NCBI GenBank assembly: GCA_049670505.1
Contig: JBATTK010000169.1
Location: forward strand, 46,399-110,398
Reading direction: 5' to 3'
Source of the DNA: JBATTK01 sp049670505
Lineage (GTDB): Bacteria > Bacteroidota > Bacteroidia > Flavobacteriales > Flavobacteriaceae
Length of the DNA stretch: 64,000 nt
The notes beneath the pieces were generated by a model. It made no database searches, had not been told where the DNA came from, and was given only the letters and a program-made list of their open reading frames with translations. Below are positions 42,198 through 50,879 of the stretch, piece after piece. Position numbers and translations under genes: made by a program. Position 1 is the first letter of the stretch, and every line of letters starts with the position of its first letter.

Positions 42198-43703
42198 TTA
42201 GCGCAAAACTTTTTTTAATACCCCCAGCATGCCCCTAATAAAAGTGGCACTGGTCAATACTTTTATCACCGGATTTTGCCGGGTACTTGCTCTTCTACGG
42301 GGAGCAGTCCTACGCGAAGTGGTTTTTTCCTTTTCCGCTACGGCTTCCGCTTTTTTGATTTTTTCGCCCAGCATCTCATAGGCACTTTCCCGATCTACGA
42401 CCTCATTGTATTTTTTTATCAGTTTTGAATCGTTTATGACCGATTTCAGTTCGCTATCCGTCAACACATCCATACGGCTCATGGGTGCACGAAGCATTGT
42501 AGCCGCCAATGGGGTAGGTCTTCCTTTTTCGTCCAAAGCTGATATTAGTGCCTCTCCGATACCTAGGGAGGTCAAAATCTCCTTAGTGTCGTAATATTCG
42601 GATTCCGGATAGTTTTCTGCGGTCAATTTTATAGCTTTTCGGTCCCTAGCGGTAAAGGCCCTTAAGGCATGCTGAACTTTTAAACCTAACTGTGCTAAAA
42701 CGGCATTGGGTACATCTGTAGGATTCTGGGTAACAAAATAGAGACCAATTCCTTTGGAGCGTATGAGCTTTATGATACTTTCTATTTGATCTAACAAGGC
42801 TTTGGAAGCCTCTTTGAAGATTAAATGGGCCTCATCTATAAAAAGAATCAATTCCGGTCTATCACTATCCCCCTGTTCGGGAAAAGTGGCATATATCTCT
42901 GCCAATAGGCTCAATATAAAAGTAGAGAACAACTTAGGCTTGTCCTGTATATCCGTCAGCCGTATGATGTTGATATAACCCCTACCGTTTTCATCGATTC
43001 TTGTCAGGTCATCAACTTCAAAGGATTTTTCGCCAAAGAACAGTTCGGCACCTTGTTGCTCTAATTCAATGACCTTTCTAAGTATGGTTCCGGTGGAACT
43101 TGTTGAAATTCTTCCGTAATTTTCGGTAAATTCCTTTTTGCCTTCTCCCGTGGCATATTGTAAGGTTTTTTTGAAATCCTTTAAATCTAATAACGGAAGT
43201 TTGTGGTCATCGCAGTACTTGAATATGACGGCTACAATACCGGATTGTGTCTCCGAAAGATTCAAAATACGTGATAACAGCACCGGGCCAAATTCCGAGA
43301 CGGTAGCACGTAACTTTACACCATTTTGCTCTGAAAGGGAAAGGATTTCCACGGGAAAACTTTTGGCCTCAAAAGGAAGACCGATCTTCTCATGTCTTTC
43401 ATCAATTTTTGGATGTCCGGGACTGGGTCGGGCAATTCCGCTAAGGTCGCCCTTAAGGTCCATTAACAATATTGGAATTCCTTTATCCGATAGGTTTTCT
43501 GCAATGACCTGTAGGGTTTTTGTTTTCCCCGTTCCCGTAGCGCCCGCAATTAAACCGTGTCTGTTCAAGGTTTTTAAAGGGATTTTTACATGGGCATTGG
43601 TTATGGTTTCCCCATCCAACATTGCAGCTCCCATGGTAATATAGTCCCCTTTGGTGGTATACCCTTGTTCAATATGGGCAAAGAATTCGTCTTTGGTACT
43701 CAT
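42198..43703 (-). CDS. HerA-like ATPase, DUF853 (YjgR) family
   Basis: The 501-residue ATPase has Walker A GATGTGKT (54-61), Walker B LILFIDEAH near 287, the arginine-finger-type region and VTQNPTDVPNAVL near 325, all as in the DUF853/YjgR group of HerA/FtsK-superfamily motors. The tail is basic (SRRTAPRRRASTR) and could touch nucleic acid. The cellular role of this family is not established. No nuclease gene (NurA or SIR2) is adjacent, so a defence-type HerA system is not supported. Confidence 0.9.
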   Translation of the reverse strand: MSTKDEFFAHIEQGYTTKGDYITMGAAMLDGETITNAHVKIPLKTLNRHGLIAGATGTGKTKTLQVIAENLSDKGIPILLMDLKGDLSGIARPSPGHPKIDERHEKIGLPFEAKSFPVEILSLSEQNGVKLRATVSEFGPVLLSRILNLSETQSGIVAVIFKYCDDHKLPLLDLKDFKKTLQYATGEGKKEFTENYGRISTSSTGTILRKVIELEQQGAELFFGEKSFEVDDLTRIDENGRGYINIIRLTDIQDKPKLFSTFILSLLAEIYATFPEQGDSDRPELILFIDEAHLIFKEASKALLDQIESIIKLIRSKGIGLYFVTQNPTDVPNAVLAQLGLKVQHALRAFTARDRKAIKLTAENYPESEYYDTKEILTSLGIGEALISALDEKGRPTPLAATMLRAPMSRMDVLTDSELKSVINDSKLIKKYNEVVDRESAYEMLGEKIKKAEAVAEKEKTTSRRTAPRRRASTRQNPVIKVLTSATFIRGMLGVLKKVLR

Positions 43704-43862
43704 TCTGGCTTATTTTTGATAAAAATAGGGTAATTTTAATTAAAAATAAATTTACGCCAAGTGTATCCTTCGGTCTATTTCGGAACAGGATAGTTCCAGT
43801 AAAAACGGGAGCGATAGAAAAACCTTGATACGTATTTAAATCCTTTAAATGTAACAGCAACA

Positions 43863-44315
43863 ATGAAAAACTATTTCAACATCATCAGTATACTGACCTT
43901 AGTTTTAGTAACATCCGTTAATGCCCAAGAGAAATCCCAAATCACTTTTCATGAATCCCATGAGGAAAAAAAGAGAACCGCTCCTTATAGCGATGCCGTG
44001 CAAACCGGGAATCTTTTCTTTTTGGCCGGACAGATTGGGATGGATCATACCACACGGACCATGGTAGAAGGTGATGTTAAAATAGAAACGGAACAGGCGA
44101 TTAAAAACATTCAGGCCGTATTACAGTATCACGGTATGGAATTGGATCGGGTAGTGAAATGCACTGTTATTCTTAGCACCATGGATGATTTTTCGGCTTT
44201 CAACGAAGTATATTCCAAATATTTTACCAACAAACCGGCCCGGACCACTTTTGCGGCTAGTGGATTGGCGCGTAATGCCAAAGTAGAAATCGATGTTATT
44301 GCTGTCAGGGAATAA
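43863..44315 (+). CDS. RidA-family protein with signal peptide
   Basis: The 150-residue protein has an unusual N-terminal signal (cut after VNAQ) ahead of a complete Rid domain: APYSDAVQTGNLFFLAGQIG, Cys100 in VVKCTVIL and Arg127 in NKPARTTFAASGLA. The arginine marks the imine-deaminase-type active site. An exported Rid protein would act in the periplasm, unlike the cytoplasmic RidA that removes 2-aminoacrylate. Flavobacterial genomes often have such exported paralogues, but their substrate is unknown. Confidence 0.87.
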   Translation: MKNYFNIISILTLVLVTSVNAQEKSQITFHESHEEKKRTAPYSDAVQTGNLFFLAGQIGMDHTTRTMVEGDVKIETEQAIKNIQAVLQYHGMELDRVVKCTVILSTMDDFSAFNEVYSKYFTNKPARTTFAASGLARNAKVEIDVIAVRE

Positions 44316-44406
44316 TGGGGAGTTTAACTATTGAATGGGTTAAGATTTTAGTTATACACTACCTAACGGAACAGTAATAATCCATTCACTTTTCTGTCTT
44401 ATCTAT

Positions 44407-44423
44407 AAGCGAAGCGGTCTTTT
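44407..44423 (+). repeat. Dispersed 17-bp motif, copy 2
   Basis: AAGCGAAGCGGTCTTTT is identical to the copy at 29058-29074. Here it lies directly upstream of the -7 box TATCTTTG at 44427-44434. Confidence 0.5.
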
Positions 44424-44426
44424 ATA

Positions 44427-44434
44427 TATCTTTG
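44427..44434 (+). promoter_or_regulatory. -7 promoter element for queE (TATCTTTG)
   Basis: Exact match to TAnnTTTG. It ends only 4 bases before the first in-frame ATG at 44439, so a transcript from it would start at or after that codon. This favours the next Met codons (44457 or 44481), or leaderless translation. Confidence 0.55.
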
Positions 44435-44456
44435 CAAAATGATTACGGACGAAGTG

Positions 44457-45071
44457 ATGGTATTGGTAGATAAGGGGGTAATGTTGCCCTTGATGGAAGA
44501 GTTTTATACAATTCAAGGCGAAGGTTTTCACAAAGGCACCGCAGCGTATTTTATCCGTGTAGGGGGGTGCGATGTGGGTTGTCATTGGTGCGATGTAAAA
44601 GAAAGTTGGAATGCCGGTACGCATCCGCCTACCGCCGTTGAACATATTGTTGAAAATGCCGCAAAGTATTCGGATACCATTGTAGTTACGGGAGGTGAGC
44701 CATTAACATGGGATATGGGACCACTTACATCGGCACTCAAGTCCAAAAATCTTCAGACCCATATCGAAACCTCAGGAGCATACCCCTTAACCGGCCACTG
44801 GGACTGGATTTGTCTTTCCCCTAAAAAAAACAAATTGCCCGAGGGGGAGATTTATAAAAAAGCACACGAATTAAAGGTTATCGTCTATAACAAGCATGAC
44901 CTTATTTTTGCCGAGGAACAAGCCGCCCAGGTAAGCAAGGACTGTGTTCTATATTTGCAACCGGAATGGAGTGTTAGGGATAAGGTAACTCCCCTGATCG
45001 TAGATTATGTAATGGCAAACCCAAAGTGGAAAGTATCCCTACAGACACATAAATATTTAAACATTCCATGA
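44457..45071 (+). CDS. queE: 7-carboxy-7-deazaguanine synthase
   Basis: The radical-SAM enzyme makes 7-carboxy-7-deazaguanine in queuosine biosynthesis from carboxytetrahydropterin. It has the FYTIQGEG substrate motif, the radical-SAM cluster C-x3-C-x2-C in GGCDVGCHWCDVKESWN, and TGGEPLTW. Its C-terminus has the VSLQTHKYLNIP motif. The count is 204 residues from Met at 44457; starts at 44439 and 44481 are also in frame. No other queuosine genes are in the window, so this gene is not in a que cluster. Confidence 0.92.
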   Translation: MVLVDKGVMLPLMEEFYTIQGEGFHKGTAAYFIRVGGCDVGCHWCDVKESWNAGTHPPTAVEHIVENAAKYSDTIVVTGGEPLTWDMGPLTSALKSKNLQTHIETSGAYPLTGHWDWICLSPKKNKLPEGEIYKKAHELKVIVYNKHDLIFAEEQAAQVSKDCVLYLQPEWSVRDKVTPLIVDYVMANPKWKVSLQTHKYLNIP

Positions 45072-45209
45072 GTTTAGGCGACTTCTACACATAAATAAGT
45101 CCATTTTCAAAAGGAATTATAGTATTGGAAGCCATATTTTTTTAGAACAAACGATTCAAAATAAGTCCCGTACAGATCCGGAACGGAATACGGATATCAG
45201 ATAAAATCA

Positions 45210-45683
45210 ATGGAAGAAATAACTATAAGACCGGCCTCTTTAGAAGATTTGGAGGTATTGTTGGAGTTTGAGCAGGGAATAATCACTGCCGAACGCCCTT
45301 TTGATCCTACCTTAAAGGAAGATCCCATTCACTATTATGATCTTAAACAGATGATTTTGTCCGATAAGGCAGAGGTGGTGGTCGCAGTATGTAATTCTGT
45401 AGTGGTCAGCTCGGGCTATGCAATTATTAAAAAAGCAAAATCGTATCTGGACCATACCGAATATGCCTATCTCGGATTTATGTATACCCATCCGGAATTC
45501 AGGGGAAAAGGGATTAACAAGATGATTGTAGATGCGCTGAAGAAATGGTCCATAGATCAAGGACTGAACGAGATCCGCTTAACCGTATATCCTGATAATG
45601 CCCCGGCTATTAGGGCCTATGAAAAAATCGGGTTTAAAAAGTATATCCTAGAAATGCGAATGGACAGGGACGAACTTTCATAG
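45210..45683 (+). CDS. GNAT family N-acetyltransferase
   Basis: The 157-residue enzyme has the GNAT fold with motif A in YLGFMYTHPEFRGKGINKMIVDAL (Arg/Gln-x-x-Gly-x-Gly type acetyl-CoA loop FRGKGI near 104) and motif B in VYPDNAPAIRAYEKIGFKKY near 130. The acceptor substrate is unknown. It lies 52 bp upstream of kynU on the same strand, possibly in one transcript. Confidence 0.9.
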   Translation: MEEITIRPASLEDLEVLLEFEQGIITAERPFDPTLKEDPIHYYDLKQMILSDKAEVVVAVCNSVVVSSGYAIIKKAKSYLDHTEYAYLGFMYTHPEFRGKGINKMIVDALKKWSIDQGLNEIRLTVYPDNAPAIRAYEKIGFKKYILEMRMDRDELS

Positions 45684-45735
45684 ACGATTTGTAACAGTTT
45701 TGTTTTGATATTGTATTTTTAGGCAAAAATACGCT

Positions 45736-47004
45736 ATGCAATTCCAAAATACTTTAGCATTTGCCCAACAGTTGGATGCCGAAGACCCTCTTCATAACTA
45801 CCGCAACGAATTTCATTTTCCTAAAGTAAATGGAAAAAAGGCCATCTATTTCACAGGGAACTCATTAGGCTTACAACCCAAACGTACGCAAAAGTATATT
45901 GATGAGGTGATGTCCGATTGGAAGGAACTTGCCGTAGAAGGACATTTTTATGCGAATAAACCTTGGTGGGATTATCACGAAAGATTGGCAGCACCCTTGG
46001 CAAAGGTTGTTGGCGCCAAAACTAAGGAAGTAACCGTGATGAACACACTTACCATCAACCTACATTTGTTGATGGTCTCCTTTTATACCCCTACTCCAAA
46101 GAGATATAAGATTATTTGCGAGGAAAAAGCATTTCCATCCGATCAGTATATGTTTCAAAGTCAGTTGAGATTTCATGGTTTGGCTATTGACGATGCCTTG
46201 GTTGAAGTAAAGAAAAAGGAAGGGGAACATTTTTGGAGAACTGCGGATATAATCGAAAAAATCAATGAAGTAGGGGATGAGCTCGCTTTGGTACTCATTG
46301 GAGGGGTAAACTATTACAATGGACAGGTTTTTGATATGGAAGCCATTACCAAAGCAGGGAAATCCGTTGGAGCCAAGGTGGGATGGGATTTAGCTCATGC
46401 GGTCGGAAATGTTGAATTAAAATTACACGATTGGAATGTAGATTTTGCAGTATGGTGTAGCTATAAATATATGAACAGCGGTCCTGGAAACGCTTCGGGC
46501 ATATTTGTACATGAAAAGTATTTGAATCGTAAAGATATCAATAGGTTCGAAGGCTGGTGGGGAACCAAAAAAGAGACACGTTTTTTAATGAGACCCGAGT
46601 TTGAGCCCATGGAGAATGCGGATGCTTGGCAAGTAAGCAACGTTCCTATTTTATCGGTTGCCCCTTATTTGGCTTCTTTGGGACTTTTTGAAGAAGTGGG
46701 GATGCAGGCGTTGATGCAAAAACGGATTAAAATTACGGCGTATTTGGAGTTCGTACTTCATGAAATCGATAAGCAAGTAGAAAGTTCTTTTGAAGTTATT
46801 ACACCCCGGGACAGGGGATGCCAATTATCTGTATTTCTGCATGGAGAAGGGAAATCCCTATTCGATTATTTAATGAAAAATGGAGTGGTAACGGATTGGC
46901 GGGAACCCAATGTAATCCGTCTGGCACCGGCGCCCTTTTACTGTTCCTATGAAGATATGTACCGTTTTGGTCAAATCTTAAAGGCGGGAATCCTGAAACG
47001 TTAA
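45736..47004 (+). CDS. kynU: Kynureninase
   Basis: The 422-residue PLP enzyme hydrolyses kynurenine to anthranilate plus alanine, or 3-hydroxykynurenine to 3-hydroxyanthranilate. PLP Lys244 is in WCSYKYMNSGPG, with Asp218 and His221 in GWDLAHAVGN. The start FTGNSLGLQPKRT and the WWGTKKETRF segment are typical. A candidate promoter TATTTTTA lies about 20 bp upstream. kmo is 4 kb away on the same strand with an AraC regulator and MFS transporter between; tryptophan dioxygenase and later steps are not in the window. Confidence 0.95.
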   Translation: MQFQNTLAFAQQLDAEDPLHNYRNEFHFPKVNGKKAIYFTGNSLGLQPKRTQKYIDEVMSDWKELAVEGHFYANKPWWDYHERLAAPLAKVVGAKTKEVTVMNTLTINLHLLMVSFYTPTPKRYKIICEEKAFPSDQYMFQSQLRFHGLAIDDALVEVKKKEGEHFWRTADIIEKINEVGDELALVLIGGVNYYNGQVFDMEAITKAGKSVGAKVGWDLAHAVGNVELKLHDWNVDFAVWCSYKYMNSGPGNASGIFVHEKYLNRKDINRFEGWWGTKKETRFLMRPEFEPMENADAWQVSNVPILSVAPYLASLGLFEEVGMQALMQKRIKITAYLEFVLHEIDKQVESSFEVITPRDRGCQLSVFLHGEGKSLFDYLMKNGVVTDWREPNVIRLAPAPFYCSYEDMYRFGQILKAGILKR

Positions 47005-47049
47005 TGAAATCCTTCTTCGGGTTGTTTTAACAAGGGTCTGACAATTCTA

Positions 47050-47904
47050 TTAAGAGGCCTTTTGATGACGATAGTAGGAAGGTGCAAATCCTTGATATTT
47101 TTTAAACTGTTTGGCGAAATATGAGGCATCATTATATCCGCATCTATACATCACCTCGGATACCGAAAATAAGTTTTCGTCAAAGAGTTCAATTGCTTTT
47201 CTAATCCTAAATTCATTGAGGAATTGAATGAAAGTTTGGTCTGTCATTTTTTTAAAAAATCTACAGAAAGAATTTGTAGTAAGTCCAATATGTTTTGCCA
47301 ATCCCTTAGCATCGATATGGTCACCAAAATTTTCATTTACATATTCAAAAATTCCCTCCAATCGGTCAATATCATTGGTCTTATATTTGGACAATTTACC
47401 GCTGCCCAAGATTGATTCATAATCCGAAGTCTCCGAAAGATTTTCCAATATGGCCAGTAGATTGATCAGCTTGGCCGAGTCGTTTAACTTGTCAAAGCTT
47501 TCAAAATGATCGGAAAGTTTACGTTTTATTTCGTTATTGAAGACCAACACCTTTTTGGAACGTTGTATAAGCTCGGCTATTCCTTTAAATTCCTGGAAAA
47601 CTTTAAGTTTTTCTTCAACAAAATCTTTTCGAAATTGAATAACCACTTCCAAATTATCTTTATAATCTTTATTCCCAAAATCCGCATGGGGAATATTTGA
47701 CCCAAGTAATAATAAGGCACCATCGTTATAACTTAAGGTTCTCGTATCTATTCGCAATGTTCCTTTCCCATTTTTTATATATACCAATTCATATTCTGGA
47801 TGAATATGCCAATTGGTCAATTCACAGGCATCACCATGCACATAGGTTGCAATTTTTAGGGAGGTATTAATACCTACATCTATATTTTCGTAAATGGGTT
47901 TCAC
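47050..47904 (-). CDS. AraC-family transcription regulator with cupin sensor
   Basis: The 284-residue regulator has an N-terminal cupin domain (NWHIHPEYELVYIKNGKGTLRI region, 30-90), a helical linker and a C-terminal AraC DNA-binding domain with ILTTNSFCRFFKK-like first helix-turn-helix and the second YRCGYNDASYFAKQFKKYQGFAPSYYR. The start codon is GTG. It converges with kynU and is divergent from the MFS transporter gene 159 bp away, so control of the transporter is likely. A ligand related to kynurenine or a sugar are both possible. Confidence 0.9.
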   Translation of the reverse strand: MKPIYENIDVGINTSLKIATYVHGDACELTNWHIHPEYELVYIKNGKGTLRIDTRTLSYNDGALLLLGSNIPHADFGNKDYKDNLEVVIQFRKDFVEEKLKVFQEFKGIAELIQRSKKVLVFNNEIKRKLSDHFESFDKLNDSAKLINLLAILENLSETSDYESILGSGKLSKYKTNDIDRLEGIFEYVNENFGDHIDAKGLAKHIGLTTNSFCRFFKKMTDQTFIQFLNEFRIRKAIELFDENLFSVSEVMYRCGYNDASYFAKQFKKYQGFAPSYYRHQKAS

Positions 47905-48063
47905 GAGTCAAAATTAACTTAAAATAAGTAATTTAAACGATTTAAAGTATATCCTGTCTTGTTAATTGAATATTTTGACCTGTTTTTTCCAATGTTTAGT
48001 GAATTATTTTGTACTCGGTACTTCCTTGGAAGTATTGAGGATATAAAACCAACTTGGATTTAA

Positions 48064-49215
48064 ATGAAATCACTGCAACTTATTCTTTCCAATCCCAGAT
48101 ATTTTGGTCCGGCTTGGGTTTTTGCCAGCTTGAACCTATTGTTTGGTACATGGGCCATTTACATTCCCACGGTTAAGGAAAAATTGAATATAGATAAGGC
48201 CGATCTCGGAATTGCGATTTTTTTTCTCTCTTTGGGCGTGTTCACTATTTTTCCAATAGCCGCTAGAATAATCAATAGGGTAGGAGTGGGCAAAGCTACT
48301 TGGTACGGTGTTTTGTTGAGTAGTTTTTCGGCCCTTTTACCCTTGTTGGCGCCTAACTATTATGTTTTGATGGCATCTCTTTTTTTGTTCGGGGCAACTA
48401 ATGGTTTTACAGATATTTCAATGAACACTTTAGTTACCGAAATAGAGAAGGAGGATAAAAATAATTTTATGTCGGCGGCCCATGGTTTCTTTAGTTTAGG
48501 TGGAGTGTTGGCGGGTTTGGGAAGTTTTCTAATCGTTTTCATAGGTAATCCCGGTCTGCACATGTTTTTTGCGGTGGTATTGGTCATCATTGTAAATCTG
48601 TTTTTTTTCAAAAACTATCTGCATATAAAGGCTGCCCCCGTTGAAAAAGAAGCTTTTAGTCTTAAACTTTTTAAACCCTTACTTATTATAGGAATTGTAT
48701 CCTTTGTTGTTATGGGGAGTGAAGGTGCTATTGTGGACTGGAGCGGTCTTTTTTTAAAAGAAGTAAGTATAGCTCCGGAAGCATTGATCGGTTCCGGTTT
48801 TTTGGCATTTTCCATTACAATGACGATAGGCCGATTTTTAGGGGATAGTATCAGCTCTAAAATTGGATCTGTAAAAATTGTAGGTATGGGCAGTGTGGTT
48901 GCGATACTGGGTTACTTTATGGTACTGACCACACAAACGTACCTGGCTATTATTGGTTTTGCTTTGATCGGTCTCGGTTTTTCAGTTATCATCCCTGAAC
49001 TTTTTAGGATTGGCGGCACCATCAAAGGCGTGGAATCCGCCCAAGGGGTCTCCTTTATTGCCGGAACCGGTTATGCGGGATTTCTTTTGGGACCGGTAAT
49101 TTTAGGTTTTATTGCCGAGCATCATTCGCTACAACTAAGTTTTATTACCTTATTGATATGTTCTATTGTAGTACTGGGGGCTACTTTCGCAATGAATAAA
49201 AAAAGCGGCAAATAA
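48064..49215 (+). CDS. Major facilitator superfamily transporter
   Basis: The 383-residue protein has twelve predicted membrane helices and the MFS loop between helices 2 and 3 (AARIINRVGVGKATW). The outline resembles the YbjJ/fucose permease-like group. The inferred regulator is the divergent AraC gene. The substrate cannot be told from sequence. It converges with the next gene across only 6 bp. Confidence 0.9.
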   Translation: MKSLQLILSNPRYFGPAWVFASLNLLFGTWAIYIPTVKEKLNIDKADLGIAIFFLSLGVFTIFPIAARIINRVGVGKATWYGVLLSSFSALLPLLAPNYYVLMASLFLFGATNGFTDISMNTLVTEIEKEDKNNFMSAAHGFFSLGGVLAGLGSFLIVFIGNPGLHMFFAVVLVIIVNLFFFKNYLHIKAAPVEKEAFSLKLFKPLLIIGIVSFVVMGSEGAIVDWSGLFLKEVSIAPEALIGSGFLAFSITMTIGRFLGDSISSKIGSVKIVGMGSVVAILGYFMVLTTQTYLAIIGFALIGLGFSVIIPELFRIGGTIKGVESAQGVSFIAGTGYAGFLLGPVILGFIAEHHSLQLSFITLLICSIVVLGATFAMNKKSGK

Positions 49216-49221
49216 CAACAC

Positions 49222-49902
49222 TTAATTTACCTGTACTTCAATATCCGATAAGTAGAGTTTAAAATTCCCTTCTGCATTTTTATGCATGGAACTTATTTTT
49301 AGGCCATTGCGATCTATATAGTCTTCCCAAGTAGTGGTCATAGATGGCTTCTTTTGGTTTTCTTTGCGAAATACCCATTCTTTGACTTGGTAATCATCTC
49401 CAAAGTAAAAATCATAGGCGTCCCCTGGTGTATAGCCCCCTGCGTTTCCGTAAACAATGGTAAGTTTTTGCATGGATTGTTTACTTATGGGTGTTTCTAC
49501 CTCGGTATTATGTTCATATTCAACATTGTTTTTATCCCATACTAAATTAAACGGGGCCAATAACCAATATTTATCGTTGATAAATGCCGCATCTACCTTT
49601 GTAAGCGTACTATCCACCCTATTTCTGTTATACGTTACCGTATCCCCGAGCGAAATTCCTGTCACTTCATTGGTCTTCGGTTTCCATATCCATTTGCGCT
49701 CAAAATGCGAGGTATCCCTATCCACATTAAAAGTGAATTGTATTTCTTTAACGGTTTTCCAATTTTCGAAACCGTGGGCATATGCCACTTCTTCCAATAT
49801 GGTCAACTCTATTTTAGGTTCGGGAGTTTCTGCTTTCTTTTCTGTTTTACAGTTTGAAAATAAGAGTATGCTTAAAATAATTAGGATAATGGTCTTTTTC
49901 AT
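49222..49902 (-). CDS. Conserved lipoprotein of unknown function
   Basis: The 226-residue protein has a lipoprotein signal ending LLFSNC and a Lys/Glu-rich linker. The body contains YAHGFENWKTVKEIQFTFNV, ERKWIWKPKTNEVTG and YTPGDAYDFYFGDDYQVKEWVFRK. These repeated beta-hairpin-like stretches match a group of flavobacterial lipoproteins (possibly DUF6503), related in style to LolA/outer-membrane lipoprotein carriers. The promoter box TATCTTTG lies at 49917-49924. The function is unknown. Confidence 0.7.
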   Translation of the reverse strand: MKKTIILIILSILLFSNCKTEKKAETPEPKIELTILEEVAYAHGFENWKTVKEIQFTFNVDRDTSHFERKWIWKPKTNEVTGISLGDTVTYNRNRVDSTLTKVDAAFINDKYWLLAPFNLVWDKNNVEYEHNTEVETPISKQSMQKLTIVYGNAGGYTPGDAYDFYFGDDYQVKEWVFRKENQKKPSMTTTWEDYIDRNGLKISSMHKNAEGNFKLYLSDIEVQVN

Positions 49903-49916
49903 CTTGGTAGTTTGTT

Positions 49917-49924
49917 CAAAGATA
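49917..49924 (-). promoter_or_regulatory. -7 promoter element of the conserved lipoprotein gene (TATCTTTG)
   Basis: Minus-strand exact match to TAnnTTTG, 14 bp before the start codon at 49902. Confidence 0.5.
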
Positions 49925-49991
49925 TACCCTTTTGCCTTTTTATTTTAAAAATTGAAGGGTTTGTTGGGGTATCGGTTCCCAATAATTTCAT

Positions 49992-49999
49992 TAATTTTG
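49992..49999 (+). promoter_or_regulatory. -7 promoter element for clpP (TAATTTTG)
   Basis: Exact match to TAnnTTTG, 22 bp before the clpP ATG at 50022. Confidence 0.5.
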
Positions 50000-50021
50000 A
50001 ATTGTATCAATAAAACAAAAA

Positions 50022-50570
50022 ATGAGTTCTAAAAAAGGAAAAGTCCAAGAAGCGATTGATGAAAAACTGTTGGCGGAAAGAAAAGTATTCCTATGGGGTA
50101 TGGTAGACGATGATTCTGCCAAGCACGTTATAGATCGTTTACTTTACTTGGATATGCAAAACAATAAGGAAATACAGTTGTTTATCAATAGTCCCGGGGG
50201 TTATGTTACTTCTGGATTTGCTATGTACGACACAATAAAATCACTTAAAAGCCCTGTTTCTACAATTTGCACGGGTCTGGCCGCATCCATGGGTTCCATT
50301 TTACTTTCCGTAGGTAAGAAAGGGAGACGTTTCATCCAACCGCACGCACAGGTTATGATACACCAACCAAGTGGCGGCGCCAGGGGGCAGGCCTCCAATA
50401 TTGAAATACAGGCCAAGGAAATTATTAAGACCAAAGAGTTGAGCGCCAAAATTTTATCCGAGAATTGCGGACAGGAGTATGAAAGGGTCTTAAGGGATTT
50501 TGACAGGGATTATTGGATGAATGCACAGGAGTCTATTGAATACGGTATCGTAGACGGTATCTTTGAATAG
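50022..50570 (+). CDS. clpP: ClpP-family serine protease
   Basis: The 182-residue protease has the catalytic triad Ser89 (GLAASMGS), His114 (MIHQPSGG) and Asp163 (DRDYWMNAQ), and the conserved end YGIVDGI. The N-terminus is short, with no obvious propeptide. It acts with a Clp ATPase in protein turnover. tig and clpX are not adjacent, which suggests a second, stand-alone ClpP rather than the one in the tig-clpP-clpX cluster. A terminator follows. Confidence 0.9.
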   Translation: MSSKKGKVQEAIDEKLLAERKVFLWGMVDDDSAKHVIDRLLYLDMQNNKEIQLFINSPGGYVTSGFAMYDTIKSLKSPVSTICTGLAASMGSILLSVGKKGRRFIQPHAQVMIHQPSGGARGQASNIEIQAKEIIKTKELSAKILSENCGQEYERVLRDFDRDYWMNAQESIEYGIVDGIFE

Positions 50571-50879
50571 AAAAGCATTCAAGAATTATATTTCCCTGTT
50601 CCAAACAAAAACTCAAGACGAGTTCTATAAGAAAAAAGTCCTTCACAGTATTAAATAGTATTGTGAAGGACTTTCTTTGGATATATATAGACGCCTAAGC
50701 GGGAATTTCATAATATATACGTTACAGAATTTTATATTGGCCTTCGCTGCGGTGTTAAAAAAGAATTAAAATTATACCCATCTCTTTTATAAAAATGTTG
50801 AACGTAACGGACTTATAATTAAGCTAAACCATATTTTAGTAACTTTAATCCTTATTCACTATTCCGAATAGGAACTCAT
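50571..50879. other. Non-coding spacer between clpP and kmo
   Basis: No gene is seen. It contains the clpP terminator at 50635-50674 and a 15-bp interrupted palindrome AACTCAAGACGAGTT at 50610-50624 that recurs at 3030-3044. The final 60 bp hold a candidate kmo promoter (TAACTTTA, about 35 bp before the start). Confidence 0.4.
50635..50674 (+). terminator. Intrinsic terminator of clpP
   Basis: Perfect 13-bp arms AAAGTCCTTCACA and TGTGAAGGACTTT flank a 14-base AT-rich loop. The trailing T-run is short (CTTT). Confidence 0.7.

Noticed and set aside
42198..43703. HerA-based anti-phage defence system
   Set aside because: No NurA, SIR2 or DUF4297-like partner beside it and sequence fits the housekeeping DUF853/YjgR group.
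47909..47916. -7 box (TAATTTTG) for the AraC gene
   Set aside because: Ends 5 bases before the GTG start, too close for a normal leader; may be chance in AT-rich DNA.
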